Shown: piece by piece, positions 18,201 through 27,908 of the stretch
How the letters are laid out: each line of letters begins with the position of its first letter
Position numbering within the stretch: the first letter of the stretch is position 1
NCBI RefSeq assembly: GCF_038900055.1
Contig: NZ_JBBMQM010000001.1
Coordinates: forward strand, 806,001-870,000
DNA: 64,000 nucleotides
Source of the DNA: Henriciella sp. AS95
GTDB lineage: Bacteria > Pseudomonadota > Alphaproteobacteria > Caulobacterales > Hyphomonadaceae
Reading direction: 5' to 3'
Position numbers and translations under genes: made by a program
The notes under the pieces: generated by a model
Seen by the model: the letters and a program-made list of their open reading frames with translations, nothing else
Told to the model about the DNA's origin: nothing
Databases searched by the model: none

Positions 18201-20000
18201 CTCTTCGCCCGTCCCTGAGCGCATCTTGAGGGCATGGATCCAGTAGGTCGCCGGACCGTTGTCGATCGGTTTCGGGGAGGGCGTCACGGGGTAGCCGGTC
18301 TCGAAATAGACCATCAGGCCCATATTCTCGAAAACGGGAACGCAGTCAGACAGCGTGATCGCGCCGCTGCGGGAATAGATCTTCGCCCTGACCGTATCGT
18401 CATCATCTTCGATATTGCGAAAGGCGCGCATGCTGACAGGCCGTTCGCTCGTCAGCTGCCGGATTGCATCGACATCAACCAGGGCGTCATCTGGCGTGAA
18501 GGCTTCGCGGTAGCCGGCATTGAAGCCGGTGCGGAATCCGCTGGCCCGTTCGAAATCTTCGTGATGCAGGTCAAGCCCGACCAGTGCGGCGCGGAAGGCG
18601 TCCTCCCAGGTCCGGTTAAGATCGGCGACCTCCTTTTCGAGTTTCACCAGGTCCGGTTGGACGTTGCTGTCCGTCAGCTCGATCAGCAGGTGGACGCGCG
18701 CAAGTTGCGATGAATCAAAGCGGGGCTGGAACGAAATCAGCTTGCCCTTGAAGGCGTCGACAATGTGCGCGCTCATGCGCTCGCGAGACGCGGTGTTATA
18801 GGCATCCCGTGGCACGAAGACGAGCACCGACACAAAGCGGTTGAACTGGTCGCGGCGCACAAACATGCGGGTGCGGGGGCGTCCAACCAGGCTGAGCGCG
18901 CCTTTCATGAGCGGGATCAGTGTTTCGGATTTCGCCTGAAGAATTTCGTCGCGCGGCCAGGTTTCGAGAATATTGGTGAGGGCTTTATAATTGTGGCTGC
19001 CATCGATCGCGCCGGTGGCCTCCAGCACCTTCTGGACCCTGCGCCTGATCCAGGGGATTGCCCGCACGCTCTCATTGTAGGCTTCTGCCGTGTACAGGCC
19101 GAGAAAGCGGGTCTCGCCGATCACGCGGCCCTGGTCGTCGAGATGTTTGACGCCAACATAGTCGCAAAGCCCGCGGCGGTGGACGAGGCTCTTGAGCGTC
19201 GATTTGGCAACGATCAGCGGCGAAGGCTCTGACAGGAAGGAGCCGATGGCTGGCGTCAACACAAGCGGTTCTGATCCGCGGTTCAGCACATTGCGATCTT
19301 CATCGCGCAGAAGGCCAAGGTTGGAGCCTTCAACCATGATCGGCTCTTCTGGAAGCACGGTGCCGTCGGGGCCGGTCTCGAAATCGTAGCTGCGCGTTCC
19401 AAGAAATACGAAATGGTCATCGCTAAGCCATTCGAGGAACGCGACGGCCTCTTCCAGCATGCTCGGATCGGTCAGTGTGCTGCTCTTGAGGCGTTCAATT
19501 TCATTCGCCATGCGCTCCTGCATGGCGGCAAAGTCGCGAACAGCCATTGTGACGTCCCGCAAGGTCTCTTCGGCTTGCGATTTGAGCTGGCGGCATTCTG
19601 TGGCGCTCAGCGGCGGCACGTGGATCTGGATCAGGGAAAGGTCGGTGCCTGCGTCTGTCGTCAGGATCGGGTGCAGGAGGCCGCGAACCTCAAACCCGAA
19701 ATCGGCGCAGAGGCCGAGCAGGGAGTCGACCAGGAAAGGTTTGTCGAGGCTGACGGCTTCCAGAACAGTGGTGCCGAGCAGTTTGCCATCGGCGCCGCGG
19801 GCATCGTGTACGCGGACAACAGAAGCATCGCCTTCAAAACCATCTGCCAGCTCTGCGATAGATGTGGCCAGCGCGTCGCTGTCCTGGGGTGATAGCGACA
19901 TCAACGTGTCGTTCTCAGCCTCCGCCCGAAAGCGTTTGCGAAGCTCTTCAAGCGGCAATTTTCCCGCAGGTTTTGCGGGGTTGTGCGCTTGATCGGGCAT
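15255..20000 (-). CDS. gdhZ: NAD-specific glutamate dehydrogenase, 180-kDa (large) type
   Basis: 1,581 residues from ATG 20000 (AGGAT upstream); the family is normally ~1,550-1,620. It oxidatively deaminates glutamate to 2-oxoglutarate and ammonia, feeding carbon to the TCA cycle. The N-terminal ~700 residues hold ACT-like regulatory domains; the catalytic part includes [35 protein letters not shown] with the catalytic lysine, and the NAD-binding [17 protein letters not shown]. In Caulobacter the homologue also affects cell division through FtsZ and KidO; whether that holds here is not visible. It stands alone between convergent and tandem neighbours. Confidence 0.94.
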   Translation of the reverse strand: [1581 protein letters not shown]

Positions 20001-20103
20001 GGCGGAATCCTGTTTGTCTGGACGTTCCCGCTTGTACCCCGAGCCGTCCCTTGCGGCAATTGCCCTCCGCACGTTGCAGGTGCGAAGGGCAAGCGCATTT
20101 TGA

Positions 20104-22830
20104 CTATTTTTCGGCGATCGCTGCCCTCAGTTCGTTCAGCTTTTCAGCGCGGAAGGCGCTGCACAATTCGGCGCCTTCACTGCCCTGGGCGAGGGATCGT
20201 TCATAGCCTGGTATGGCGGAGGCTTTCTCGCGGAAGAAGGCTGTGCCTTCGGCGAGCTTGTCTGCATCACAGAAGTTCTGCACCACACTGGCGGTCTGCG
20301 GTTTGCGAATTTCCGGCGTGCGGGCGATGAAATTGTCGAAGCTCGCCTGATACACGCCCCATGCCGTGTCCCAGTTCGCCTGGTTTGCGAGAGAGACCTG
20401 CATGACGGACCAGGTTTCCTGACCCTGCCAGTCGCTGCCCTGCATCTCTTTCATGAGATCAGCCAGTTCGCTCTCGTCAGCATTACGGGCGATGGTTTGC
20501 AGGATGATGCGGCGCTCATACTGGTTCTCATCGTTGCGAGCATATTCCAGAGCGGCTTCATAGAAGTCGCGTCCGCCCAGTTTTGTGCCCCAGGTAATTG
20601 CGGGCGTCAGCGTATCGGCGTCGACCGCATCCGGGTCCGGCTCACCGTCTACACCGACAAAGGCGGCGGCGCGATCGGCGAGCGCTTCGCGTTCAGCCTC
20701 CATATTGCCCATGGTGAGGAGTGCGGCGTACAGGCTTTGCTGTAGCAATTCTTCTCCCTGGCTGAGCGAGCCCGCGCGCGCCTTCAGGTCCTCATAAACC
20801 GGACCGTAGGTTGCCTGTGCCCAGTCGCGCATCGCGTCCTGGTCTTCTGCAGGCAGCGCTTCGAAGTAACCCTTCGCCGTCGAAACGGAGAGATTGGCGA
20901 CATCCCACTCAGCGGTTGCGGATGCTTCCAGCGCGTTCAGAACGGCTGCTGCGGGTGCATCGCCCGCGCGGAAAGCCGCGTTGATCGAGTCAATGAAAGC
21001 CAGTTTTTGAGGCGGTGTGAGCGCGTCGAACTGTTCGGTGAGCGAGGCCCAGTCTTCATTTGAAAGAGAAAAGCGCCAATAGCCGCCTGATGCATTCGGC
21101 ATGACCCAGTCCGCGCAGGCGCCGTCCAGCGGGATTTCAGTTGTCTTATCAGTCAGCATCTCGCGGACAACTGTGTCGCCGGCCGGGCTGGCGATACGGA
21201 TCGCGAAGGGCACCTGCCAGGTCGATGCATCTGCGTCGATTTTCGACCCGAGGGGCGCGTAACGCGACTGGGTGACGGTAATCAGGCCGGCGTCTTCGGC
21301 TTCGCAGCTCGTTTCGACGTTGAGGTATGGGATGCCCGGCTGGAAGATGAAGCTGCGGAAGCTGTCGACTACGCCGGTGTCACCACTGCCATCGGCGACC
21401 GACGTCATGAAGTCTTCCACGTCTGCGGCGTCGTCCTCGAAGCGCTTCATGTGGACGCGTATGCCTTCACGGAAGGCATCTTCGCCGAGATAGCTTTCGA
21501 ACATCGACAGCACATGGCCGCCTTTGCGATATGTGATCCCGTCAAAGGCATCATTGATGTCGGCATTGCGTTCGATCGGGTTACGGATCTGCCTTGCGTT
21601 CAGCAGGCTGTCAGCCGCCATCACACCGAGGCCGCCACGTTGCGATGCGCGGTCATAGCCCTGATCGGGATAAACCGCATTCATCGTCTTGTTGCTCATC
21701 CAGGTCGCGAAGGCTTCGTTCAGCCAGATATCATCCCACCATTTCGGAGTGACGAGATTGCCAAACCATTGGTGGGCGAGTTCGTGCGCGTGCGTGCCGA
21801 GGACCCCGCGGCGGCGGTTGAGAGAGGTGCGGTCCGAGATGAGCAGGGCGCTTTCGCGGTAGATGATCGCGCCGGCATTCTCCATCGCGCCATAGGCAAA
21901 GTCCGGCACGGCGATGATGTCGAGCTTGGCGTACGGATAGGGGTAGTTGAAGTACTGCTCCTGATAGCCGACGAAATCGTCGGTCACGTCCATCGCTATC
22001 TTGAGCTGGTCGCCCTTGCCGGCGGGTGCAAATCCGCGGAAGGGTACAGGCGTGGCGCGAAGCGTGTTGGCGGGCAGGGCAGTGCCTTCGCGCATGTCAT
22101 ACGGTCCGACGGCCAGCGCGACCAGATAGGACTGGATGGGGCGGGTCGGGGCGAAAGTGTGTTTGACCAGACCATCGTCGAGCTGGCTTGTCCCGGTCAG
22201 CGGTGCGTTGGCGATCACCTGATTGCCTTGCGGGGCAGTGACGGTCAGCGTCCATGGTGTTTTGAAACGTGGCTCGTCGAAGCCGGGGAACATCCGGCGG
22301 GCATCGATCGGCTCCATCTGCGTTGCCAGGTATGGCCGACCATTCTGCGTGGCCTTGTAAAGCCCGGCGAGACCGAAATTGTAGGGGGCGCGGTAGTCGA
22401 TGACGAGCGTCGAATTGCCGGCAGGGACCGGTTCCTCGAAATCGATCTTGGAGACGCCGCCATCGGCCAGGCTGCCTTCAAAGGTCCCTTCAATCTCGGT
22501 GCCGTCTTCGAGGCGGACATAGGCGCGCTCAATGGTCTGGTCGAGGGAATGGAGCCAGATGCGAAGATGCGGCGCAGACAGGCGGATCTTGATTGCGGCG
22601 GTGCCGGTAAAGCCTGCTTCTGCCGGGTCGGTGACGAGATCCAGGCTGTAGGCTGTCGGGATAACAGTGTCGGGGAGCTGACCGGCTGGCGGCGTTTCGA
22701 GCTTGATCGGTTCAATTTTTTCGCTGGTGGTGTCGGTCTCTGTCGGGCCTGGATTCGGGCCGCAGGCTGAAAGAAGCGCGATGCTGGCTGCGCCAGCGAA
22801 GATGGTTGTTTTGAACCTGTTAAGCGTCAT
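20104..22830 (-). CDS. M1 family metallo-aminopeptidase, lipoprotein
   Basis: 908 residues from ATG 22830; lipobox LSAC at Cys23, so the enzyme is exported and membrane-anchored. The exopeptidase motif GAMEN (YGAMENAGAII), the zinc motif HELAH with the second Glu in WLNEAFATW, and a C-terminal ERAP1-like helical domain (~560-900) are all present. It removes N-terminal residues from peptides in the periplasm. It lies 103 bp upstream of the NAD-GDH gene on the same strand, so peptide breakdown and glutamate catabolism could be expressed together. Confidence 0.92.
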   Translation of the reverse strand: MTLNRFKTTIFAGAASIALLSACGPNPGPTETDTTSEKIEPIKLETPPAGQLPDTVIPTAYSLDLVTDPAEAGFTGTAAIKIRLSAPHLRIWLHSLDQTIERAYVRLEDGTEIEGTFEGSLADGGVSKIDFEEPVPAGNSTLVIDYRAPYNFGLAGLYKATQNGRPYLATQMEPIDARRMFPGFDEPRFKTPWTLTVTAPQGNQVIANAPLTGTSQLDDGLVKHTFAPTRPIQSYLVALAVGPYDMREGTALPANTLRATPVPFRGFAPAGKGDQLKIAMDVTDDFVGYQEQYFNYPYPYAKLDIIAVPDFAYGAMENAGAIIYRESALLISDRTSLNRRRGVLGTHAHELAHQWFGNLVTPKWWDDIWLNEAFATWMSNKTMNAVYPDQGYDRASQRGGLGVMAADSLLNARQIRNPIERNADINDAFDGITYRKGGHVLSMFESYLGEDAFREGIRVHMKRFEDDAADVEDFMTSVADGSGDTGVVDSFRSFIFQPGIPYLNVETSCEAEDAGLITVTQSRYAPLGSKIDADASTWQVPFAIRIASPAGDTVVREMLTDKTTEIPLDGACADWVMPNASGGYWRFSLSNEDWASLTEQFDALTPPQKLAFIDSINAAFRAGDAPAAAVLNALEASATAEWDVANLSVSTAKGYFEALPAEDQDAMRDWAQATYGPVYEDLKARAGSLSQGEELLQQSLYAALLTMGNMEAEREALADRAAAFVGVDGEPDPDAVDADTLTPAITWGTKLGGRDFYEAALEYARNDENQYERRIILQTIARNADESELADLMKEMQGSDWQGQETWSVMQVSLANQANWDTAWGVYQASFDNFIARTPEIRKPQTASVVQNFCDADKLAEGTAFFREKASAIPGYERSLAQGSEGAELCSAFRAEKLNELRAAIAEK

Positions 22831-22949
22831 GAGGGATTCTCCAGGAGGACATGTTGCGGGCCGCATCAAACATGGTTGGCAAGAATACGCAAAAACCTTG
22901 TGCTGTTGTGGTCGCTATCGGGTGAATTCGGCCTTATAGGTGTGAATAT

Positions 22950-23624
22950 ATGAAACGGCTGTGGCATTGGCCAATCGATCCTCTGGCAAGAACGGTGCGT
23001 CTCGTCCTCGGCGAGAAGGGCTGCCGGTATCAGGAATGTATTGCGGCGCCGTGGTCCCTGCCGGATGAGTTGATCGAGATGGCCCCCGGCGCAATCGCGC
23101 CTGCGCTGGTGGATACGTCCGCTGAAGTGAAGGTCACGGCGATCGGTACGCATGCAATCTGCGAGTATCTGGAAACCGCGCATGCCAATCCTCGCCTGCT
23201 GCCTTTTGTCGCCAATGAATGTGCTGAAGCCAGGCGGCTCTGGCGGTGGAGCGAGGACAGTTTCGCAGAGGTAAATGCCACCCTGCTGACCGAACGCGTC
23301 AACCAATGGGTACGCCGCTCGAGCGAAACCAATACCGCATCTCTGCGGACAGGGGTTCATGCGCTGAAAAGCAAGATGACGTTCTTGAATGGCCTTGCCG
23401 AGACGCGAGCATACATGGCGGGGCGAGCGCTCACCATGGCGGACCTGTCTATTGCGGCGCACCTCTCGGCCTATGATTATTTCGGCGACGTGCCCTGGGA
23501 TCTCACGCCTGATCTGAAAGCCTGGTATTCGAAGATAAAGTCGCGGCCGAGTTTTCGCCCGCTGCTTGGGGACAAGGTCGACGGCACGCGTCCGGCCAAG
23601 CATTATGCTGATCTGGATTTCTAG
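22950..23624 (+). CDS. Glutathione S-transferase family protein
   Basis: 224 residues. N-terminal thioredoxin-like part (LARTVRLVLGEKGCRYQECIAAPW) with the Asp/Glu-Ser region replaced by ATHAICEYLE; all-helical C-terminal part containing the N-capping/hydrophobic staple TMADLSIAAHLSAYDYFGDVPWD. Substrate unknown. The stop codon TAG is followed with no gap by the ATG of queG (TAGATG), so the two are co-transcribed. Confidence 0.87.
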   Translation: MKRLWHWPIDPLARTVRLVLGEKGCRYQECIAAPWSLPDELIEMAPGAIAPALVDTSAEVKVTAIGTHAICEYLETAHANPRLLPFVANECAEARRLWRWSEDSFAEVNATLLTERVNQWVRRSSETNTASLRTGVHALKSKMTFLNGLAETRAYMAGRALTMADLSIAAHLSAYDYFGDVPWDLTPDLKAWYSKIKSRPSFRPLLGDKVDGTRPAKHYADLDF

Positions 23625-24755
23625 ATGGCGGACACGCGCAACAGCCTCGAAGCGCGGCTGAAACAGGCCGCGCTCGATCTCGGGTTTTCCGATTGCAGGA
23701 TTTGCCGGGCCGATACGCCCTGGCAGGCTGGTCAGCGGCTTGAGCATTTCGTTTCGGAAGGCCGGCATGGCGACATGGATTGGATGGAGGCGACGCTGGA
23801 GCGTCGCAAGGCGCCGACCGCCATGTGGGGGGATGCAAAATCCGCGATCATGCTGGCCGTCAATTACGGTCCTGACAGTGATCCGCTGGAGCAATTGGCG
23901 CTAAGGTCTCACGGCAATATCTCCGTCTATGCGCGAGGCGGCGACTATCACGATCTCATCAAGAAGCGGTTGAAACAGCTGGCGCGGAGCTTTGTCGAGC
24001 TGAGCGGCGAAGAGGTGAAGGTCTTCGTCGATACCGCGCCGCTCATGGAGAAGCCGCTAGCGGCAAAGGCCGGGCTGGGCTGGCAAGGCAAGCATACAAA
24101 CCTTGTCAGCCGCGAACTGGGTAGCTGGTTCTTTCTCGGCGCAATCCTGACGACGGCGGACCTTGCGCCCGACGAGGCCGAATCCGACCATTGCGGGTCC
24201 TGCCGCGCCTGTCTCGATATCTGCCCGACGAAGGCGTTTCCGGCGCCCTATCAGCTCGATGCGCGGCGCTGCATATCTTACCTGACGATCGAGCATTCCG
24301 GGCCTATCCCCGTCGAATTTCGCGAGGCGATGGGAAACCGGATCTATGGCTGCGATGATTGTCTGGCGGTTTGTCCGTGGAACAAGTTTGCCAGCCGATC
24401 CTCCGAGCAAAAGCTCTGGGCGCGGGCGGAATTGAAGTTGCCGGAACTTGCGGATCTGGCGGCGCTCGATGACGCCGCGTTCCGCGACGTGTTCTCCGGA
24501 TCACCCGTCAAGCGGACCGGGCGGAACCGGATGCTGCGAAACGTGCTTATTGCGATAGGCAATAGCGGTGAGGCTGATCTGGTTGAACGGTCCGTGCTGC
24601 CTCATCTGGAAGATGAGGATCCGATTGTGCGCGGCGCTGCAGTCTGGGCGCTCGCCTGCCTTGATAAGGCCCGGTTTGCCGCCGAAAGAGACGCGCGCGC
24701 CGCGGATGAAACCGATGATGAGGTAAAAGCCGAATGGGCCCTGATGCCAGTCTAG
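23625..24755 (+). CDS. queG: Epoxyqueuosine reductase QueG
   Basis: 376 residues; cobalamin-dependent enzyme that carries out the last step of queuosine synthesis in tRNA. Conserved segments include [58 protein letters not shown], and two 4Fe-4S motifs [16 protein letters not shown] and [13 protein letters not shown]. The C-terminal HEAT-like repeat ([16 protein letters not shown]) is typical. The last 22 bp overlap the mtgA start. Confidence 0.95.
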   Translation: MADTRNSLEARLKQAALDLGFSDCRICRADTPWQAGQRLEHFVSEGRHGDMDWMEATLERRKAPTAMWGDAKSAIMLAVNYGPDSDPLEQLALRSHGNISVYARGGDYHDLIKKRLKQLARSFVELSGEEVKVFVDTAPLMEKPLAAKAGLGWQGKHTNLVSRELGSWFFLGAILTTADLAPDEAESDHCGSCRACLDICPTKAFPAPYQLDARRCISYLTIEHSGPIPVEFREAMGNRIYGCDDCLAVCPWNKFASRSSEQKLWARAELKLPELADLAALDDAAFRDVFSGSPVKRTGRNRMLRNVLIAIGNSGEADLVERSVLPHLEDEDPIVRGAAVWALACLDKARFAAERDARAADETDDEVKAEWALMPV

Positions 24756-25519
24756 AGAGTGATCGACCGCCGACTCTGGAGCCTCCGGGCGACAAGCCGG
24801 GCGCCTTGGCGATGGCCGGGCGCTGGATCTGGCGCATCATCAAGCTGGCGCTGCTCCTCTTCGTGCTCGCCCATGTCTATGCCCTGGCGCTGAAATGGGT
24901 GCCGGTCCCAGGCTCGATCACCATGGTGGAGCGCACGCTGGGCGGCGACGAGTTCCGCCGCATCATCATGCCAATCGACCGTATTTCTCCCAATCTGGTG
25001 ACGGCGGTGATCGCTGCGGAGGATTCCCGGTTCTGTGAGCATGACGGCATCGACTTCGAAGCGGTTCAGAAAGCCGTTGAGGAACGCGAGCGGGGCGGGC
25101 GCCTGCGCGGGGCCTCTACAATCACGCAGCAGACAGCCAAGAATGTCTTCTTCTGGAATGGCGGCGGCTATGTCCGCAAAGGCGGCGAAGCCTGGTTTGC
25201 GCTGTTCATTGACGGCATGTGGGGCAAGCGCCGCGTGATGGAGAATTATCTCAACACGATCGAATGGGGCGACGGCATCTTCGGCGCAGAAGCCGCCGCT
25301 CGTATCCGGTTCGGCAAGCGTGCGGCCGATTTGAGCGAGCGTGAGGCGGCGCTGCTCGCGGCCGTCCTGCCCAATCCGCACAAATGGCGCGTTGATCCGC
25401 CCGGGCCTTATGTCAGCCAGCGGGCTGGGACGTTGCAGGCGCGCATGCGGGTGGTTGCCAATGAAGGCCTCGATGACTGCGTGCTCGACCCTGAGAAATC
25501 GGCGGCGCGACAGCCCTAG
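24734..25519 (+). CDS. mtgA: Monofunctional peptidoglycan glycosyltransferase MtgA
   Basis: 261 residues: a cytosolic Pro-rich N-terminus, one membrane helix (~34-52, [19 protein letters not shown]), then a GT51 domain. GT51 motifs are [17 protein letters not shown] (first catalytic Glu), [13 protein letters not shown] and [23 protein letters not shown]. It polymerises lipid II into glycan strands at the outer face of the inner membrane. The protein starts inside queG and converges with the next gene on the other strand, overlapping its 3' end by 4 bp. Confidence 0.93.
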   Translation: MGPDASLESDRPPTLEPPGDKPGALAMAGRWIWRIIKLALLLFVLAHVYALALKWVPVPGSITMVERTLGGDEFRRIIMPIDRISPNLVTAVIAAEDSRFCEHDGIDFEAVQKAVEERERGGRLRGASTITQQTAKNVFFWNGGGYVRKGGEAWFALFIDGMWGKRRVMENYLNTIEWGDGIFGAEAAARIRFGKRAADLSEREAALLAAVLPNPHKWRVDPPGPYVSQRAGTLQARMRVVANEGLDDCVLDPEKSAARQP

Positions 25520-26253
25520 CCGCACTCCGGTTTCGCGCTGTTTGCGCTGAGGCTGCCAACCATGCTGGCCGCGCCCTGAAGGTACGGATTGTCGGTCGGC
25601 ACGAAGACGTCATTAATGACGCCGTCATTCGGCGGGCAGCCTTCGGCGAGAATGCGGGCGAGGGCGAGGTCGGGCTGCTGAAGCTCGAAATCGGCCCACG
25701 CCTTCGATTTCATATCGGGCTCCTCGGCAAAGGCTGGCTTTGTGACCGGTGTGACTGCGTCGCCAATGCTGTCGCAATCTGCAGGACGGTCCGCGCCGAG
25801 CCGATTGCACCGAAACGCTTTGAGCGCCGTGACGGCTTGTTGTGTTGGTTCGCGTATCGTCGGCGTCATGTCCGCCGCGTCGTTATCGGGGCCAGGTTCC
25901 GGCATGTTGGCGTCGGCCACTTCTCCTGGCGCTGCAACAATGGGCGACTGGAGCGTCGGGCGATCGATTTCGGGTGATTTTGGTTCGGGCGGCGCTGGAG
26001 CGGAGGGCGCAGGCGCTGGCGCGATTGTTTCGGGTGGAGGAACCGGTTCAGGTTCAGGCTCAACCTTGTCTGGTATTTCAATCAGCGTAACCGGGACAAT
26101 GACGGCGAGGTCGCTTTGCCGCGCATGGCCGGACATCAAGCCAAGAAGGCCGAGGAGGGGCAGGTTTACGCCAAAGAGCGAAACGAGCAGCGGCCAGGAA
26201 TGGCGGAGTCGCGTCCCGCTTTGGCGGCGGTCGGCTGCCTTATTGTCCTGCAA
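25516..26253 (-). CDS. TonB-like single-pass periplasmic protein of unknown function
   Basis: I place the start at TTG 26253, which overlaps the stop of the TPR gene by 14 bp and follows GGAAGCG; an ATG at 26310 would need a 71-bp overlap. From the TTG the protein has a basic N-terminus, one membrane helix (LLVSLFGVNLPLLGLLGLMSG), a Pro/Glu-Pro/Ala-rich periplasmic linker (~55-110), and a C-terminal domain with three cysteines (FRCNRL, DCDSIG, EGCPPN) plus a terminal PECG. The layout is that of TonB/TolA proteins, but I see no recognisable TonB C-terminal fold. Disulfides are likely. Confidence 0.65.
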   Translation of the reverse strand: MQDNKAADRRQSGTRLRHSWPLLVSLFGVNLPLLGLLGLMSGHARQSDLAVIVPVTLIEIPDKVEPEPEPVPPPETIAPAPAPSAPAPPEPKSPEIDRPTLQSPIVAAPGEVADANMPEPGPDNDAADMTPTIREPTQQAVTALKAFRCNRLGADRPADCDSIGDAVTPVTKPAFAEEPDMKSKAWADFELQQPDLALARILAEGCPPNDGVINDVFVPTDNPYLQGAASMVGSLSANSAKPECG

Positions 26254-26890
26254 GCCTTTTCGCTTCCCGGATGTCACCGCGAAGGACCAGCGTTTCGATA
26301 TTCTTGCCATCGATCAGAAGGGCTCGGTTGAGATCGGCCTCAGCCTGGTCGAGATTGTCGAGTTCAAGATGAGTGCGGCTGCGCAATTGAAGCGCGGACA
26401 GATTGTTCGGGATCTTTTCCAGTGCGAAATCGAGGTCGTCCAGGGCCGGTTCCCAGCGCTCCAGCATCAGCTTGGCCGAAGCGCGGTCCACGCGAATCTC
26501 CGGATCGTCCTGAGCAATCTTGACGGCGTTGTCGAGCGTCACCAAGGCGGCTTCGGGATATCCCGCTGTCAGCCACGCATTGCCCGATTGGGCGAGGTAG
26601 ACCGCCCGGTCTTCCAGACCGCCAGCATCTGGCGCGTTGGCCAGCTCTTCAAGCCGGGCGGCGCCTTCCTTGTAATTGCCCATGGCGATGATCGCGAGCG
26701 CGTTGCAATAGCGGGCAGCAGGCCGGCCGCCTTCGCCGAGCCAAGCCAGACTTTCCTCGAATGCGGCTTCCGGGTCTTCCTCGGTCAGCCGGATGCATTC
26801 ATTGAGGCGCACCTGTTCGGCGCCCTTGATGTCGGTGACGGCGGACTGGCTCATGGGCAAGATACCAATCGCGATGGCAAGCAGGCTCAT
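26240..26890 (-). CDS. Tetratricopeptide-repeat protein, probably exported
   Basis: 216 residues. The N-terminal hydrophobic stretch (MSLLAIAIGILPMSQSAV) could be a signal peptide. At least three TPR units follow: ~86-120 (EDRAVYLAQSGNAWLTAGYPEAALVTLDNA), ~121-155 (PEIRVDRASAKLMLERWEPALDDLDFAL) and ~156-190 (LSALQLRSRTHLELDNLDQAEADLNRAL). TPR repeats bind other proteins. It is the first gene of a two-gene unit with the TonB-like protein and probably works with it in the periplasm. Confidence 0.8.
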   Translation of the reverse strand: MSLLAIAIGILPMSQSAVTDIKGAEQVRLNECIRLTEEDPEAAFEESLAWLGEGGRPAARYCNALAIIAMGNYKEGAARLEELANAPDAGGLEDRAVYLAQSGNAWLTAGYPEAALVTLDNAVKIAQDDPEIRVDRASAKLMLERWEPALDDLDFALEKIPNNLSALQLRSRTHLELDNLDQAEADLNRALLIDGKNIETLVLRGDIREAKRLAGQ

Positions 26891-26954
26891 CCTTTAAAAA
26901 CCCCTCGAAAACTCTACACATATTAGCGGTAGAGAGAGGTTCTGGCATATTCAA

Positions 26955-27809
26955 ATGACAGATCAGTCACGCAAACTGTTTTTGATCGGGCCTGGTTACT
27001 CGGCCAGCCGGCTGGCGGCGCTTTGCCTCGAAGCCGGTGAGTGGGAGGTGTATGGCACGGCGCGGTCAGCGGACAAGGCGGCGGCGCTCGAGGAGGATGG
27101 CCTCAAGAGCGTGCTCGTCGGCGATAAAGGTGCGATCGAATTCGCGGCCAGGGGCGCCCACTGGGTTGTATCGACGCCGCCGTCGGATGATGGCTGTCCC
27201 GGTTTTGGCCTGGCAGGGGAATTCGCCCAGAGCGCGGCTTCGATCACCTATCTCTCGACAACTGGTGTGTATGGCGACCTGCAGGGCGGCTGGGCATTTG
27301 AATGGTTACCGGTCAGCCCCGGATCGAAGCGTGGGGAGAGGCGCGTTCTTGCAGAAAGCCAGTGGTTTGGCGCGAGGCCGGATGTGCGGCTGGTTCGCTT
27401 GCCGGGCATTTACGGGCCGGGGCGATCGCAGCTCGACAAGGTCCGCAGCGGTGATGCGGAGCAGATCATCAAGCAGGGCCAGGTGTTTTCCCGCATCCAT
27501 GTTGACGATCTCGCCGGCGGGCTGAAGGCGCTCATCGACAGGCCTGGGCTGTCTGGCGCGTTCAATCTTTGTGACGATGAGCCGGCTCCGCCTCAGGATG
27601 TGATGGTGTTCGCGGCAGACCTTCTTGGCGCAGCGATGCCGGCCTTCGTCGATATGGAGTCCGCCGATGTCAGCGACATGGCGAAGAGCTTTTATTCAGA
27701 GTGCAAGCGCGTGCCGAATGCGAAGCTAAAGGCGGCGACCGGCTGGCGACCGGCCTATCCGACTTATCGCGAGGGCCTGCAGGCCGTCCTTGATGCTGAG
27801 AAAAGCTAA
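26955..27809 (+). CDS. NAD(P)-binding epimerase-like protein (extended SDR, YeeZ type)
   Basis: 284 residues with an N-terminal dinucleotide site IGPGYSASRLAALCLEAG, then TYLSTTGVYGDLQGGW, LPGIYGPGRSQLDKV and FSRIHVDDLAGGLKALI, which belong to the atypical SDR/YeeZ epimerase group. The usual YxxxK catalytic pair is not evident after TTGVYG, as in other atypical members. Substrate unknown. Divergent from the TPR gene. Confidence 0.85.
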   Translation: MTDQSRKLFLIGPGYSASRLAALCLEAGEWEVYGTARSADKAAALEEDGLKSVLVGDKGAIEFAARGAHWVVSTPPSDDGCPGFGLAGEFAQSAASITYLSTTGVYGDLQGGWAFEWLPVSPGSKRGERRVLAESQWFGARPDVRLVRLPGIYGPGRSQLDKVRSGDAEQIIKQGQVFSRIHVDDLAGGLKALIDRPGLSGAFNLCDDEPAPPQDVMVFAADLLGAAMPAFVDMESADVSDMAKSFYSECKRVPNAKLKAATGWRPAYPTYREGLQAVLDAEKS

Positions 27810-27908
27810 TCAGAGCGATCACAAGACGTTGAGTTCATTGAACGCTGGATCGCCGATCCTTACCTTCCTGGTGCAAGATAAAGACAAACCAGAAGAATTG
27901 GACCCGTC

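Noticed and set aside
21451-22770. 439-codon open frame opposite the M1 aminopeptidase
   Set aside because: Antisense to a clear enzyme gene; translation has no domain, and no ribosome-binding site was seen.
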